Positions 11,287-21,616 of a stretch of 64,000 bases of DNA are shown one piece after another. Source of the stretch: Paramacrobiotus metropolitanus (lineage: Eukaryota > Tardigrada > Eutardigrada > Parachela > Macrobiotidae); NCBI RefSeq assembly GCF_019649055.1, contig NW_026570278.1, forward strand, positions 620,001-684,000. The letters are read 5' to 3'. Under the pieces are notes generated by a model, which saw nothing but the letters and a program-made list of their open reading frames with translations, did no database searches and had not been told where the DNA came from. Numbering within the stretch: the first letter of the stretch is position 1; every line of letters starts with the position of its first letter. A program made the translations under genes and the position numbers.

Positions 11287-11530
11287 TTGGCGGCACAGTT
11301 TCTAATTTGCTCACCAACTGCAAATAATTGTAACAGAAATAAATACAGCGAAATCAGCATCTCACGATCGGTGATGGAATAACATTCACGTTAAAATTTA
11401 ACAGATATGCTGCAGCCATTCTACAAAATTTCTTAGGTAATTTGAATCTAACCACCCAGCATGTTTAGATACACGTGTGCGTGTGATGACATCAGCAGAA
11501 TTTCCAAGTCTGTTCAAAGAAATAATAAAA
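11287..11530. repeat. Dispersed repeat, copy 1
   Basis: About 240 bp from TTGGCGGCACAGTTTC onward align with 28,692-28,935 at clearly high identity, including CAGCGAAATCAGCAT, GGAATAACATTCAC and GCAGCCATTCTA. No terminal repeats or target duplication could be fixed. Family unknown. Confidence 0.65.
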
Positions 11531-12053
11531 GCAACCAGAATTTACACATGATCAGTACGATCAGAATTTACACATGATTTACACATGCTGCATGAGTTAG
11601 TACATGCAGCCAACCAATGCGGCGAGTTATCGTTGTTAATCCGCTTTTTCGGTTGACTGCCCAAGCTCACTTCACGGCAGGAAAGTCCTTGACTGTCCTG
11701 GCGTTTCACGCTTCGAAATCAGTTTTTCCGGTTTCGCTACGCGCATAGGTGCCCAAAAGCCGTTCCGTCTTTTTTTTCTTAAATTGTATGTCGCTCGCCC
11801 CTCCCCCTGTGTACATTTATATGAACACACGATCACTGGATTACAAAATCTATAATTCTAGCGATAATATTATCGTAATTGCAAACAGAGCAAACTTGGT
11901 TTACACGTTATGATCGCCGCTAATTGCGTGAAAACAAAATGTTTGAGAATAACCGGTTAGCGGGCTAACCGGTTAATATTTAAGGCGCTCATTCCATTAA
12001 AGTGTGCTGGACTATATCTGTAGAAATGAAGGTCGCCAAAACCAGGCCCCTCC

Positions 12054-12403
12054 CTAAGGGGGGAAGGGGGCGGGGCGCACTGGCGCGCGCCCTAAAAAAG
12101 TATAAGAAGTTTTTCCTACAATTTTCGGCCTTTCTCCAACTGGAGCAGCTGGCGCGAGGCCATGCGCACCCCTTTCCAAAACGCTAAGGACGGGCCAAGC
12201 CAAAACCATGAAAAAATTGCCGCGCCTTACCGCTTTGTCCGTGTTAACGCATCGGTGTCGTTCCCAGATTTGATTATGCCATTTCCAGCATTGTTTGGGT
12301 AGAGCACCGATTCGATGACGCGGGCATCAGACTCCGTTGCGCAGTAAATGAGCAGTAGCGTGACGGTAGTCCACAACGTGATGATAGCAGAGGCTGAATT
12401 CAT
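12054..12403 (-). CDS. Small secreted protein, signal-peptide exon plus tentative exon 2
   Basis: Exon 1 (12,403 down to 12,231; 173 nt) begins MNSASAIITLWTTVTLLL, a typical signal peptide, and ends DALTRTK at a strong donor (GCG|GTAAGG). Exon 1 of the TIL-domain gene at 30,394 has the same length, phase and clear sequence similarity, so this is a real paralogue. A possible exon 2 (12,183 to 12,054) follows a 47-nt intron with acceptor CCTTAG and stays open to a stop, giving 100 residues; it is Pro/Gly/Arg-rich and not TIL-like, so the true second exon may be elsewhere or lost. A TATA motif (TATATAAGG on the minus strand, near 12,511) lies about 100 nt upstream of the ATG. Confidence 0.6.
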
Positions 12404-12504
12404 CGTATAGAAGCAAGCTCGGCAAAGGCCGGAATAAAGTGAAGATTAACTCCGCCAATCAAGTAAATCTGATCCCAATTAATGGCCCTCAAACCCAGCT
12501 GTGT

Positions 12505-12515
12505 CTCCTTATATA
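12505..12515 (-). promoter_or_regulatory. TATA box of the secreted-protein gene
   Basis: CTCCTTATATACAGC on the plus strand reads as TATATAAGG on the minus strand, about 100 nt before the ATG at 12,403. The paralogue at 30,394 has a similar motif at about the same distance. Confidence 0.5.
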
Positions 12516-12676
12516 CAGCCGCTTATTATCGCGACAACGTTCCGGATTAACCGCAATTTGTCTGCTGGTGCCTATCAGTGTTTTAGTGTCAGCAGTAGCA
12601 ATTAATTAGCTTCATAAATACTAGGAGGTGTGTGATGACTGTTTAAAATTCAACGTATACGGAATACGGTTCACAT

Positions 12677-12680
12677 GTAT
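12677..12680. other. 4-bp target site duplication (left)
   Basis: GTAT immediately before the 5' LTR is repeated immediately after the 3' LTR (22,097-22,100), as expected from Ty3/gypsy integration. Confidence 0.85.
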
Positions 12681-13160
12681 TGTAACGATAGAAAATCTTA
12701 GTACCGCCAGTTGGGATTGTTTATTGCTTTTCTACATCAGTTATTGGTTCATTCATTGCTTGTCTTCCTCATTAAGATCATGTGAATCAGCATCTCATTG
12801 TCTTACCGCTTTACCGCTACAATCTCGATGCTCTTAACTTTTACTTTGGCGCACTAGAATCATTCTTGGATTTGCTCCTTGCCAGCTAGCTAACCTTGCT
12901 TTTTGCCTTCTTGCCCTGTGTACTTGCTAATAAGAATCTTGCCGTGACTGCCGTGTCTTGCGTTTGTTGTTTGTAAACACTTCGAGATGAATCATCTCAT
13001 CTCCCACACAGTAGTTGTGTAATTGCCACCTTACTTCCGGTCAGCATCGCTGCTGATCGTGCCAGCCTTTTGATTGTCAGTTAGCCTTAACAGCCGCTAC
13101 ATCGTGGTACGGTGGATTAACCATCCCACTAGAACAGCAGTTTAACCGGCTGCTGTTGCA
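12681..13160 (+). repeat. 5' LTR of gypsy element
   Basis: Starts TGTAACGATAG and ends GCTGCTGTTGCA; the same 480 bp recur at 21,617-22,096. No base differences were noticed. Confidence 0.95.
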
Positions 13161-13178
13161 TGGCGCTCCTGGACTTCG
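13161..13178 (+). other. Primer-binding site
   Basis: TGGCGCTCCTGGACTTCG directly follows the 5' LTR. TGG at the start complements a tRNA 3' CCA. I could not identify the tRNA species. Confidence 0.65.
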
Positions 13179-13798
13179 GACCAGTTTAATTCTATCCGGC
13201 GCCGACTCGCTTGCCAAAATCTTACGCCCCACATTACCTAGACGGCTTTCCAAGGAAGTCAAGCGCCTCACCTGCACATCGCGCGCTTCCACCCACCACC
13301 AGAAAGTCTTCCTTGCCATTCATAAGGGACCGGAAATACCGGATTTCCTTAAAGATTACCGCATACCGCGATTATCAATGGGTAAGTTACTACCATGTTG
13401 CAGTTGGTGAAAACATAATTTCAATTTTGTCGGATTTGATTACTTATATTTCCACCTAAGCCGGCTAAAGTTATCGAAGCCGACGATCTTGTCGTTTTGC
13501 AGTCGCTAACTCAATTGTTGTTTTAACTTTCTCACATTACTGATATTAAAATTATACACACATTACATAAGTTTTCAGGATAAATATTATTTCTTTTGTA
13601 AATTACATACTTTCTCACGTGGCACACCCAATCTTGTTTTGTGCGTATCACAGTATAAGTACTGTATATGTTAGAGAATGAGCAGCTTACATTAGCCTGG
13701 CGCCAGTCAAATGGTTCTTTTCCCACATTACCGAACATAAGGAAGAGAGAAATGTAGATTCCTTTCCCAAACATTAAAAGAATCGCTCCAGTAGATCC
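13179..13798 (+). other. gypsy 5' leader
   Basis: Untranslated leader between primer-binding site and gag ATG. It holds only short ORFs; packaging signals are expected here but none can be assigned. Confidence 0.6.
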
Positions 13799-15433
13799 AT
13801 GGCATCCGAGCCAGAATCTTTGACAGACCAGCTGAGCTATCTAACGAAAGCTCAACTGCTCGCAGTCAGCAAGCGTCTTGACCAAAACATTGCCCAGTCT
13901 AAGAAGAAAGGCCACTTTGTGAAAACATTAGCCGAATACATGACAACACATAAAATCCCTTTCTCCACAGTAGATCCTTCACCTCTACCACACCTTGTCA
14001 GACAGACAGATTCTCCCTCCCGAAGCTCATACGCGACAGCGCGCTCAGATTCACAGTTTCACGCGCAGCGTTCAACCGCGCAACCAGAGCTGGCCGTCGG
14101 TCAGCCCAGAGAGGCCACAGAGCCAGAGAAGAACCCGCCGTCAGCGTTCAGATGGGCTGAGCCGGGGTACAGTACAGAGAGAATTCCCCGCTCACAGTCT
14201 CCGCTCCCGTATACTCTTCCAGAGAGTATACAGGACAAGTTCCAGTCACACCCAGCCGCAGCGAGGATGAGAGAAATATGCCACGCTCTCGACACGTGCT
14301 ACACGTCTAAGCAGAGGCAGGCCGGCAGGGCAAATACAGACGAATTATTAAACTTATCGCTGATCGTAGCAGCTGAATGCATTCAGAGTGCAGCGCAGAC
14401 CAAACCGGCTGCAGAGACAGTCCAATCTCCCAACGTGTGCATTGACCACAGGGCAGACATTAAACACGAACCGGCAACAAACACAGAGAATAGGACGCAG
14501 ATTAACAGTACGCACCGAAATACGAGTACTTATACATTAAATGCGCCTGTACATAATAGTATTCCCGAACCGGCAAAATCACCAGCTGATCTGACAGATT
14601 TGTTGCGCACATTAACGATGAATAACAACAGTGCCAGACTACAGGCTAAGGACTTTAAAATTGAAATCTTTAACAACAAGCCCGATTATATTATCACAGA
14701 TTTTTTCCAGCAGTTTGAGCGTGCCGCTGCAGCACTTAATTGGGACGCAGGTAGAAAATTACAGATGCTACCGAACTACTTAGGCGATATGCCTAGACGT
14801 TTGTTTGAGTCGTTATGGCAGAAAAACTCCCATTTACCATACGATGAATGGAAAGCACAGTTTACTAAGCGATTTTTACCTGAAGATTATGAGTTGACTA
14901 AGAGAATGGAACTGTCAAAAAAGGTGTATAAGAAAGGTGCCGATATTAATGCGTTTCTTGATGAAATGGAACTGTTATTTCAGCAGATAGATCCGCTAAT
15001 GCCTGAAACATACAAAGTAGCTGAAATTCAGCGTGCAATAGCTGACTTGCCAGAGTACAAAAGATTTTTGGCAACATCAAAAACACATACAGTTAGTGAG
15101 TTCCGCTCGATTTTGACCAGATTAACAATTGCGGATCGTCCGGCCGCAGGTACGGAGACAAACCCCATTGAGGTAAACTATATTACCGAAAATAAATTTC
15201 GCCCGTCGCGTGACCGCTCAAATAGCTACCAGCGCACAGATAGATCACGCAGCCGTGATGAGTACCGTCAAAACCGATATTATCAAGATCGATCTCGCAG
15301 CCGCAATCGGTATACTGGTGCAGACTACCGCGATAAACCACAGTCTGGCGAATTCCGTAGGCAGGCCAAGCCAGATCGGTACCGGTCGCCGGCGCCGCGC
15401 GCAAGAACGCAGCGGCCGCTTCAGCTCGACTGA
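13799..15433 (+). CDS. gag: gypsy Gag polyprotein
   Basis: 544 codons from an ATG in CCATGG context. The N-terminal half is Ser/Pro/Gln-rich and low in order. Residues about 290-445 form a retrotransposon capsid-like region with the typical helices (LNWDAGRKLQMLPNYL, WKAQFTKRFLP, INAFLDEMELLFQQ). The C-terminus is Arg/Ser-rich (RSRSRDEYRQNR), suited to RNA binding. There is no zinc knuckle in this frame; the knuckle lies in the next frame, at the start of the protease ORF, which overlaps gag by about 220 nt. Gag assembles the cytoplasmic virus-like particle. Confidence 0.9.
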   Translation: MASEPESLTDQLSYLTKAQLLAVSKRLDQNIAQSKKKGHFVKTLAEYMTTHKIPFSTVDPSPLPHLVRQTDSPSRSSYATARSDSQFHAQRSTAQPELAVGQPREATEPEKNPPSAFRWAEPGYSTERIPRSQSPLPYTLPESIQDKFQSHPAAARMREICHALDTCYTSKQRQAGRANTDELLNLSLIVAAECIQSAAQTKPAAETVQSPNVCIDHRADIKHEPATNTENRTQINSTHRNTSTYTLNAPVHNSIPEPAKSPADLTDLLRTLTMNNNSARLQAKDFKIEIFNNKPDYIITDFFQQFERAAAALNWDAGRKLQMLPNYLGDMPRRLFESLWQKNSHLPYDEWKAQFTKRFLPEDYELTKRMELSKKVYKKGADINAFLDEMELLFQQIDPLMPETYKVAEIQRAIADLPEYKRFLATSKTHTVSEFRSILTRLTIADRPAAGTETNPIEVNYITENKFRPSRDRSNSYQRTDRSRSRDEYRQNRYYQDRSRSRNRYTGADYRDKPQSGEFRRQAKPDRYRSPAPRARTQRPLQLD

Positions 15434-16358
15434 TCGCAGTGACCGCTTCCGGTCAAAAGATCGCTCAGACCGCAGCCGTTCACGAGATGATAGTAAACGT
15501 AGCTCAGGTCAGGATTACAAACGGATAGATAGAAAGTACATAGACTTCGACAGCTACCGGCTTCAGAATGGGAAATTATTTTGTCCACGTTGTGAGGATT
15601 TTACCCATTCTTACAAAGAGTGTGAGGATTCGCATCCTGATGATCGGTATAAAGTCGCACGAGTGTGCCCAGCAGACATTAAAGCACGAGTACAAGAGAA
15701 GTACGACGATTACATAAAGTACAATCTTGCGAAAAAGGTAACGCGTACTGGCGTACTGACGAGGAAAAGAATGAGACCTTACGGTAAAGGAGGTCCGTAT
15801 GGTCGCCAATATGATCCTCCGTTTGTACTTAAGGAATCCGAAATTAATACATACAATGTCCAAATGCATAAAGATTCAATAAAGATATTACCTAGTCAGT
15901 CAAGCCCTTATGCGAACTTCAGCATGCCACAGACAGTAAGCCCCGTCTACGTCGAACTAAACATTAATAATAAAAAATTACCTGTTCTAATAGACACAGG
16001 TGCAGGTTGCAGCATAATATCGGAAGTTTTAGCAGTGCAGCTCAATTTAGATTTTCGGCCTTTTCATAACGATGCTCCTAAATTACGATTTGCTACCATT
16101 TCTGAAAAGTTCCAAGCTAAGAACACGTACTTCAGTGAAATTACTATTACATTCGAACATCGTACACTACAACATTATATATTCATAGTTTGTGACTTGC
16201 CATACGAGAACATTATTCTCGGTAACGATTTCCTTAAAGAGCACAATCTGTGGATAAACAGTTACACTGGAAAATTATACTTCGGAGTTGACAGTACAAA
16301 ACAAAAGTCAACAAATTGCTCAGTCGAGAACGTGTACTTTCCGATGTACAGGACATGA
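15210..16358 (+). CDS. pro: gypsy zinc knuckle and aspartic protease ORF (+1 frame relative to gag)
   Basis: The frame overlaps the end of gag and is expected to be reached by frameshifting. It encodes an Arg/Ser/Asp-rich stretch, a CX2CX4HX4C zinc knuckle (CPRCEDFTHSYKEC, about residues 124-137) and a retropepsin-like protease with the active-site motif LIDTGAGCSIIS and the later hydrophobic segment NIILGNDFL. The protease matures Gag and Pol. The start at 15,210 is only the open-frame limit (no requirement for an ATG). The frame closes at 16,358, overlapping the RT frame by about 40 nt; no classic slippery heptamer was recognised at either junction. Confidence 0.88.
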   Translation: MTAQIATSAQIDHAAVMSTVKTDIIKIDLAAAIGILVQTTAINHSLANSVGRPSQIGTGRRRRAQERSGRFSSTDRSDRFRSKDRSDRSRSRDDSKRSSGQDYKRIDRKYIDFDSYRLQNGKLFCPRCEDFTHSYKECEDSHPDDRYKVARVCPADIKARVQEKYDDYIKYNLAKKVTRTGVLTRKRMRPYGKGGPYGRQYDPPFVLKESEINTYNVQMHKDSIKILPSQSSPYANFSMPQTVSPVYVELNINNKKLPVLIDTGAGCSIISEVLAVQLNLDFRPFHNDAPKLRFATISEKFQAKNTYFSEITITFEHRTLQHYIFIVCDLPYENIILGNDFLKEHNLWINSYTGKLYFGVDSTKQKSTNCSVENVYFPMYRT

Positions 16359-17761
16359 TGTTCGCTGACACTTTCATACCGCGCACAAACTTTGTACAGC
16401 AATATCACTATCATCTAAAGAAAGCACATCGTCATCGTTTGCACGTTGAGCCCATAGCAGAAAAGGATGCCGAAGGTAGTAGCATCAGTTCGGACGTACA
16501 TACAGTACCTCGTGAAGCAAGTGTTTCGAACATTATTACCGCAACCAATACATCATCACCGTTATTTGCGGGTGAACATAACGACAATACGAGTACAGTA
16601 CACAGTACAGACTCTCCCACACCGTCACCGGCGCACGTCGCTTCCCCATTGCCACTGGCACTTACTCCTGTCGTGCCACCGGCGCACATCATGCCCCCAG
16701 TGCAACCAGACTCTCCTTCAAGCCCGTCGGCTGAGAAGGCGGTTTGCACCACTCAGTTCGCGCAGTCGCATGCAGCTCCGCTGCAATCTACTGCGACGGA
16801 CTCGCACACCGGCGCACACGAAAGGTCAGATTCAGCGGCACTGCCTCGCGTGCCACCATGGCCGCCACCGCTGGACACGGAAATGTCTTGCTCACCAGAA
16901 CCAGTAAATGACATCACATGGGATCGAGCCGGCATAAAACTAGCATCTACCACAGTGTTGCCAGCAAAGCACGGCACGATATTGACACTTTCAGCGCCTG
17001 ACATTTACAACGGAGACGTACTCGTATTGGGAAACAAATTACTATTACATAGTCATCTTGTAGCAGTTCCAAATAGTGTAGTACGCTCAGAGAACGGAAA
17101 AATTAACATACTAATAACTAACTTTTCTGATAAAGATATTAAACTCAAACCAGGTGTACTTATTGGTCATATGGAACCCGTAGATGCAGTAGCAGAAGTG
17201 CCGATAACAAAACTAGAATCGTCAGATATTGCCGCCATAGATAAAGATGAGCTGATGCAACACATTAAAACAATGAAGTTTCATTCAGGATTATCTACGG
17301 AAGAGCGAAATATATTAGTCAGATTATTTGTGAAATATCAAAAAGTGTTTCCTAGTAAGGACAGGCCGCTCGGTGATTGTGGCAACATTATGCACGAGAT
17401 CGACACAGGAAGAAATCAGCCAGTGAAAAAACTTCCTTACCGCGTGTCCTATGCACAAAGAATACAAATCAATTCGCAAGTACAGGAAATGTTAGATCAA
17501 AACGTCATTCGCCCATCCACATCTCCTTGGGCATGCCCAGTGTTACTTGTAAAACGTAAAGGGTCGACGAAGCCGCCCAGATTCTGTTGTGACTTGCGAG
17601 GTTTAAATGCTGTGACTAGCAGACCTTTATGGCCCCTTCCAAGAATTGATGACGCAATATCATGTTTTGGAAATTCTAAATATTTTTCAAGTCTTGATTT
17701 TAATGCGGGTTTTGGCAAATCAGAATGGCTCCGAAAGACATACCGAAAACATCTTTTGTGA
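16316..17761 (+). CDS. pol: gypsy Pol, linker and N-terminal reverse transcriptase (frameshifted)
   Basis: The frame begins with a long Pro/Ser/Thr-rich linker, then a segment typical of the protease-RT linker (NVVR-like NITNFSDKDIKLKPGVLIG region at about residues 265-290). RT starts with HEIDTGRNQPVKKLPYRVS and SPWACPVLLVKRK, followed by RFCCDLRGLNAVT and SSLDFNAGF. At the T-run 17,710-17,713 one T appears to be missing: the family continues in another frame from this point (next entry). Codons after about 17,713 in this frame are out of register, so the functional part ends there. Confidence 0.88.
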   Translation: MLSRERVLSDVQDMMFADTFIPRTNFVQQYHYHLKKAHRHRLHVEPIAEKDAEGSSISSDVHTVPREASVSNIITATNTSSPLFAGEHNDNTSTVHSTDSPTPSPAHVASPLPLALTPVVPPAHIMPPVQPDSPSSPSAEKAVCTTQFAQSHAAPLQSTATDSHTGAHERSDSAALPRVPPWPPPLDTEMSCSPEPVNDITWDRAGIKLASTTVLPAKHGTILTLSAPDIYNGDVLVLGNKLLLHSHLVAVPNSVVRSENGKINILITNFSDKDIKLKPGVLIGHMEPVDAVAEVPITKLESSDIAAIDKDELMQHIKTMKFHSGLSTEERNILVRLFVKYQKVFPSKDRPLGDCGNIMHEIDTGRNQPVKKLPYRVSYAQRIQINSQVQEMLDQNVIRPSTSPWACPVLLVKRKGSTKPPRFCCDLRGLNAVTSRPLWPLPRIDDAISCFGNSKYFSSLDFNAGFGKSEWLRKTYRKHLL

Positions 17762-20100
17762 CCATGGACGGTCAATTTGAGTTTTTAAGAATGCCCTTTG
17801 GATTGTGCGGTGGTCCCGCCACATTCCAAAGAGCTATGGACTCCATATTAAGCCATTTAAAATGGCACGGAGTCATCTGTTACATAGATGATGTTTTAGT
17901 AGGCGGAGCAACTTTTACCGAACATTGCAAGTTGTTAGAAAAAGTATTAGACGCTGTAAGCACAGCAGGTTTCACAATCTCCCCTACAAAATGTGAGATC
18001 GGTTTCCCACAGATTAAGTTCTTAGGGCATATTATCAGTAGCACCGGCATACAACCGGATCCAGCTAAAATCAGCGCTATTTCCGCATTTCAAACACCAA
18101 AAACACCGAAAGAGATTAAATCGTTTATAGGTGCACTGAGTTACTATCGTCAATTCATTGACAATTTCTCTACATTATCCGCACCGCTTCTACATCTTAC
18201 ACGGAAAAATGTTTCTTTCATATGGACACCAAAAGAACAACAAGCTTTTGACCAGTTAAAAGAATGTTTGAGCCGTGCTCCAGTTTTGAAGCCGTTCGAC
18301 CACAAATTAAATACACAAATCAAAACGGACGCCTCCGGCGTCGGAGTCGGTGCTATATTAGAACAGGAACATCCAGACGGTTGGCACACCGTCGCCTATG
18401 CGTCTAAAATGCTAGATAAACATCAAGCAAATTATCCAGTTTCTGAAAAAGAATTATATGCCATTGTTTTTGCCATTAAAAAATTCAAACATTATTTAGC
18501 AGGCAAACACTTCGTAGTAATATCAGACCATTCAGCTCTACAGTACTTGCTTAACCTAAAAGAACCTCAAGGAAGGTTAAATAGATGGTCACTACTTCTA
18601 CAAGAATATGATTTTAAGATACAGTATCGTAAAGGACGTCTCCACCAAGACGCCGACCTGCTTAGCCGCAATCCTCACGAACCAGCAGATGATACCGACG
18701 ATTGTGACATTCCATTGTACAGTACATGGTCAGAACCGGCGCACGCTCGATTAGTGTCAGAACAATCAGCCGACGATTTTATCTCAAAAATTAAAACATT
18801 ACTTTCAGATACTACAGAGTACAGTCAAGCTCCGAAGCGTATGCAGAAATTAGCTGACAGCTTCCGCATAGTACACGGTGCGTTGCACAAGCTCAGATAC
18901 CGCAAGGGACGACCACATTTTTTGATTTGTATCCCTAACAATATGCGTGCAGAGATACTGTATGAGTGCCATGACTCCCCGGTTTCCGCACATGTAGGGT
19001 TTTCACGCACATGGAACACAGTGTCATCCCGCTTTTACTGGCCTCGTATGTTGCACTACGTGAAAAATTATTGTGATGCGTGCACATCGTGCCAGCAGCG
19101 ACACAGCATAAACATTCCACCTAGTGGTTATTTGCAGCAAATTAAGCAGTTCGGACTTTTAGAGTCTTGGTCGTTCGACCACGTAGGTCCGTTCCATGCA
19201 TCGCCCGAAGGTCACAAGTACATAATAGTTGCAGTGGAAAATGTATCACGTTTCGTAGTCACAAAAACCGTACAGTCAACCGGTAAAGACGAAACTGCCC
19301 AATTTTTAGTTAATAACATCATATTACCTTATGGACCACCGCTGCATATTACTTCAGATCGAGGAGTCGCATACACAAGTCATATTATTCAAAAAATTAA
19401 CGAAATTATGCAGATTGACCACCAGTACACTACTGCATTTCATCCGCAGTCCAATACATTAGCTGAGCGTTTTATGAGATTCTTAGCAGAAAAACTAACT
19501 ATGTATATTAATGCCGAACAGAACAATTGGGCACATTATCTACCGTATATTACCTATGCGTACAACAATACTAAACATTCAACTACGCAGCAAACTCCAC
19601 ATTATCTACTCTTTGGTGTTGAATCGAGATTACCGATTGATACTGTTTATCAAAATTTTGCATCGACAACCTCTACCGAAATTACCATTAAACAGTACAT
19701 AGAGGATATGCGACAAAAATGGAAACACGCCTTGGAATTCTCAAAAATATTAACGGATATTACTCATGAGAAGAACAGTCAAAATTATGACCACAAGAAG
19801 GTGGATATTTCTTTTAAAGTTGGCGATTCGGTTTACATTAAAGATGAAGTACGAGTAGTTGGTCGTACTGAGAAATTAACAAACAAATATAAAGGGCCGT
19901 ACATTATCACACAAATATTAGAGAACGGCAATGTGCAGATTAAATACGATCACCCAATGTCAAAGCGAAGATCAACGGATACAGTACACATTTCAAAATT
20001 AAAATCTTATAGACAGTACGACGCTGATGTACAGAATAGTCGAAACGACTACGTCCAAAAATTAAGATCCCGGCACACTCATAACGCTAGCGCTAAGTAA
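17714..20100 (+). CDS. pol: gypsy Pol, RT C-terminal part, RNase H and integrase
   Basis: The open frame continues RT with MAPKDIPKTSFV, MPFGLCGGPATFQ and the catalytic CYIDDVLVGG (YxDD). RNase H follows with IKTDASGVGVGAILEQ, EKELYAIVFAIK and VISDHSALQYLL. Integrase has an H2C2 zinc finger (HDSPVSAH ... CDACTSC), then the D, D and E residues in SFDHVGPF, ITSDRGVAYT and SNTLAERFMRF, and a C-terminal GPY/F module (YKGPYIITQI). The frame is 791 codons from the first methionine at 17,725. Apart from the upstream one-base break it looks intact. Confidence 0.93.
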
Positions 20101-20207
20101 TCTGCTCACGTTAAAAGTGTACAATTAGATTATACTCGTTGGATGCGCTAGCCTATGTACACTTGCAGATTTACCATATTAACCGCATTGTAGATGCAAC
20201 TACAGAA

Positions 20208-21437
20208 ATGGACATTCCCATGGAAGATATTAACGCACCGCAAGCTGAAAGCAGCCGTCCACAGCAGCAACCCGCTCCGACAACCAGCGCAGCACCAGCG
20301 GACAAGATTAACCTGCAGCCCGACTACGCTGCTGCTCTACGTAAACCGGCAGACATCCAGTTGGCGACGACGCGTGCACCGCTCTTGGACACACCTGAAG
20401 ATGCAGATGAGCTACAGTACACCGGTCAGAGCCTTCAGTATACTGGCTACCGTGGCCGTGGATCACGAAGAGGAGGACGTGGAAATTATCAGAACACCAT
20501 GCCTCGACAACGCCGACAGCGCGAACAAAGCCCACAAGATCCCCCGGATGATCAGATCCAGTACGTTAACCCTGGACCGCGCCAAGAAGCTCACCACGTT
20601 CGACGACAAGGCAGAAATCCTTTCATTGGATTCAAAATTAAAACTCCGCATCATGACTACCGCGCACATATGGAAAACATCAATACAGCCATTGAGAATG
20701 GATCGGACATCATCAAAGACACAGCAGATCCGTATGAACGTGACATTAAAATCGCACAGAACCAGGTGTTATGCAACACATACACCTTCCTAGAGCGCCT
20801 TCGCCTCAATGTTGACCATGCCGATGAAGACAAATTCTCCTCCTTCCCTGTTCCCATGAGCAGCGTGTTAAGTCCACATTATTTTCAGTCCTGGCGTTTT
20901 GACAGATTTGCGTTATCACCGTGGATCCGCTATCCCGGAGACGACGGAACATGGCGATACGAACACCGATGTGGATTCGTGTACCGCTACATTAAAACCC
21001 CACAACGTCATGGATTCGAGCAAGTTGAACAATACCCGCGCTACTTCAACCCGTACCGCTTCTTCACCACCGACTTTCCCTTTTATCGTGGTCAGATCAA
21101 ATGGGACGGCAGCTACACCGCCGAAAGCCGTGCCGCAAAGATTAGAGCACAGTTACTTGAAGATGACCAGCTGTTCTACGCAATCGGAGACAACGGAGAT
21201 CAGACGTTACCATTTGTGGAATTACCCGAAGTTGCCGTTGGAAAACACATTAACCGCGATGTTGCTTCAATTATGACAGCATTTGGCGTTGAAGGATATA
21301 CCGAAGAGGAAATTAACCAGTATCATTCACCTACCGTCCGGGACAAAGATAAAGAAATCTATGACCTACGACAGGAATTGGATCAGCTCCGTCAGCGAAT
21401 GAACCGTATGCGCGATTCCGACCGGCGCACTCACTGA
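20208..21437 (+). CDS. gypsy third ORF, unknown function, RGG box and coiled coil
   Basis: 409 codons from the ATG at 20,208 (the frame is open 69 nt further upstream without an ATG). It is not an Env: there is no signal peptide or membrane segment. Visible parts are an acidic Pro/Gln-rich N-terminus, an RGG/RGR-rich stretch (YRGRGSRRGGRGN, about residue 90) followed by an Arg/Gln-rich region, a globular middle rich in aromatic residues (FQSWRFDRFALSPWIRYP), and a charged heptad-like C-terminus (IYDLRQELDQLRQRMNRM) likely to form a coiled coil. A splice-acceptor-like ACACTTGCAG lies about 40 nt upstream, so it could be made from a spliced RNA. An RNA-binding accessory role is inference. I do not recognise the family. 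Confidence 0.8.
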   Translation: MDIPMEDINAPQAESSRPQQQPAPTTSAAPADKINLQPDYAAALRKPADIQLATTRAPLLDTPEDADELQYTGQSLQYTGYRGRGSRRGGRGNYQNTMPRQRRQREQSPQDPPDDQIQYVNPGPRQEAHHVRRQGRNPFIGFKIKTPHHDYRAHMENINTAIENGSDIIKDTADPYERDIKIAQNQVLCNTYTFLERLRLNVDHADEDKFSSFPVPMSSVLSPHYFQSWRFDRFALSPWIRYPGDDGTWRYEHRCGFVYRYIKTPQRHGFEQVEQYPRYFNPYRFFTTDFPFYRGQIKWDGSYTAESRAAKIRAQLLEDDQLFYAIGDNGDQTLPFVELPEVAVGKHINRDVASIMTAFGVEGYTEEEINQYHSPTVRDKDKEIYDLRQELDQLRQRMNRMRDSDRRTH

Positions 21438-21616
21438 GCATCATTCCGGAAAACGATCGCAGAATCCCGATCGTCTGCTTGAAAATTAACCTTCGCGTGG
21501 AAGATTAAACTTGGGATCCACCACGCCGTACAGTATTAGCATCAGCGTTATTCTCTATTTTTTTTCATTTTTACTTTCTTGATGAGACACGTATATCTCA
21601 TCGCTACCGTCCGGGA

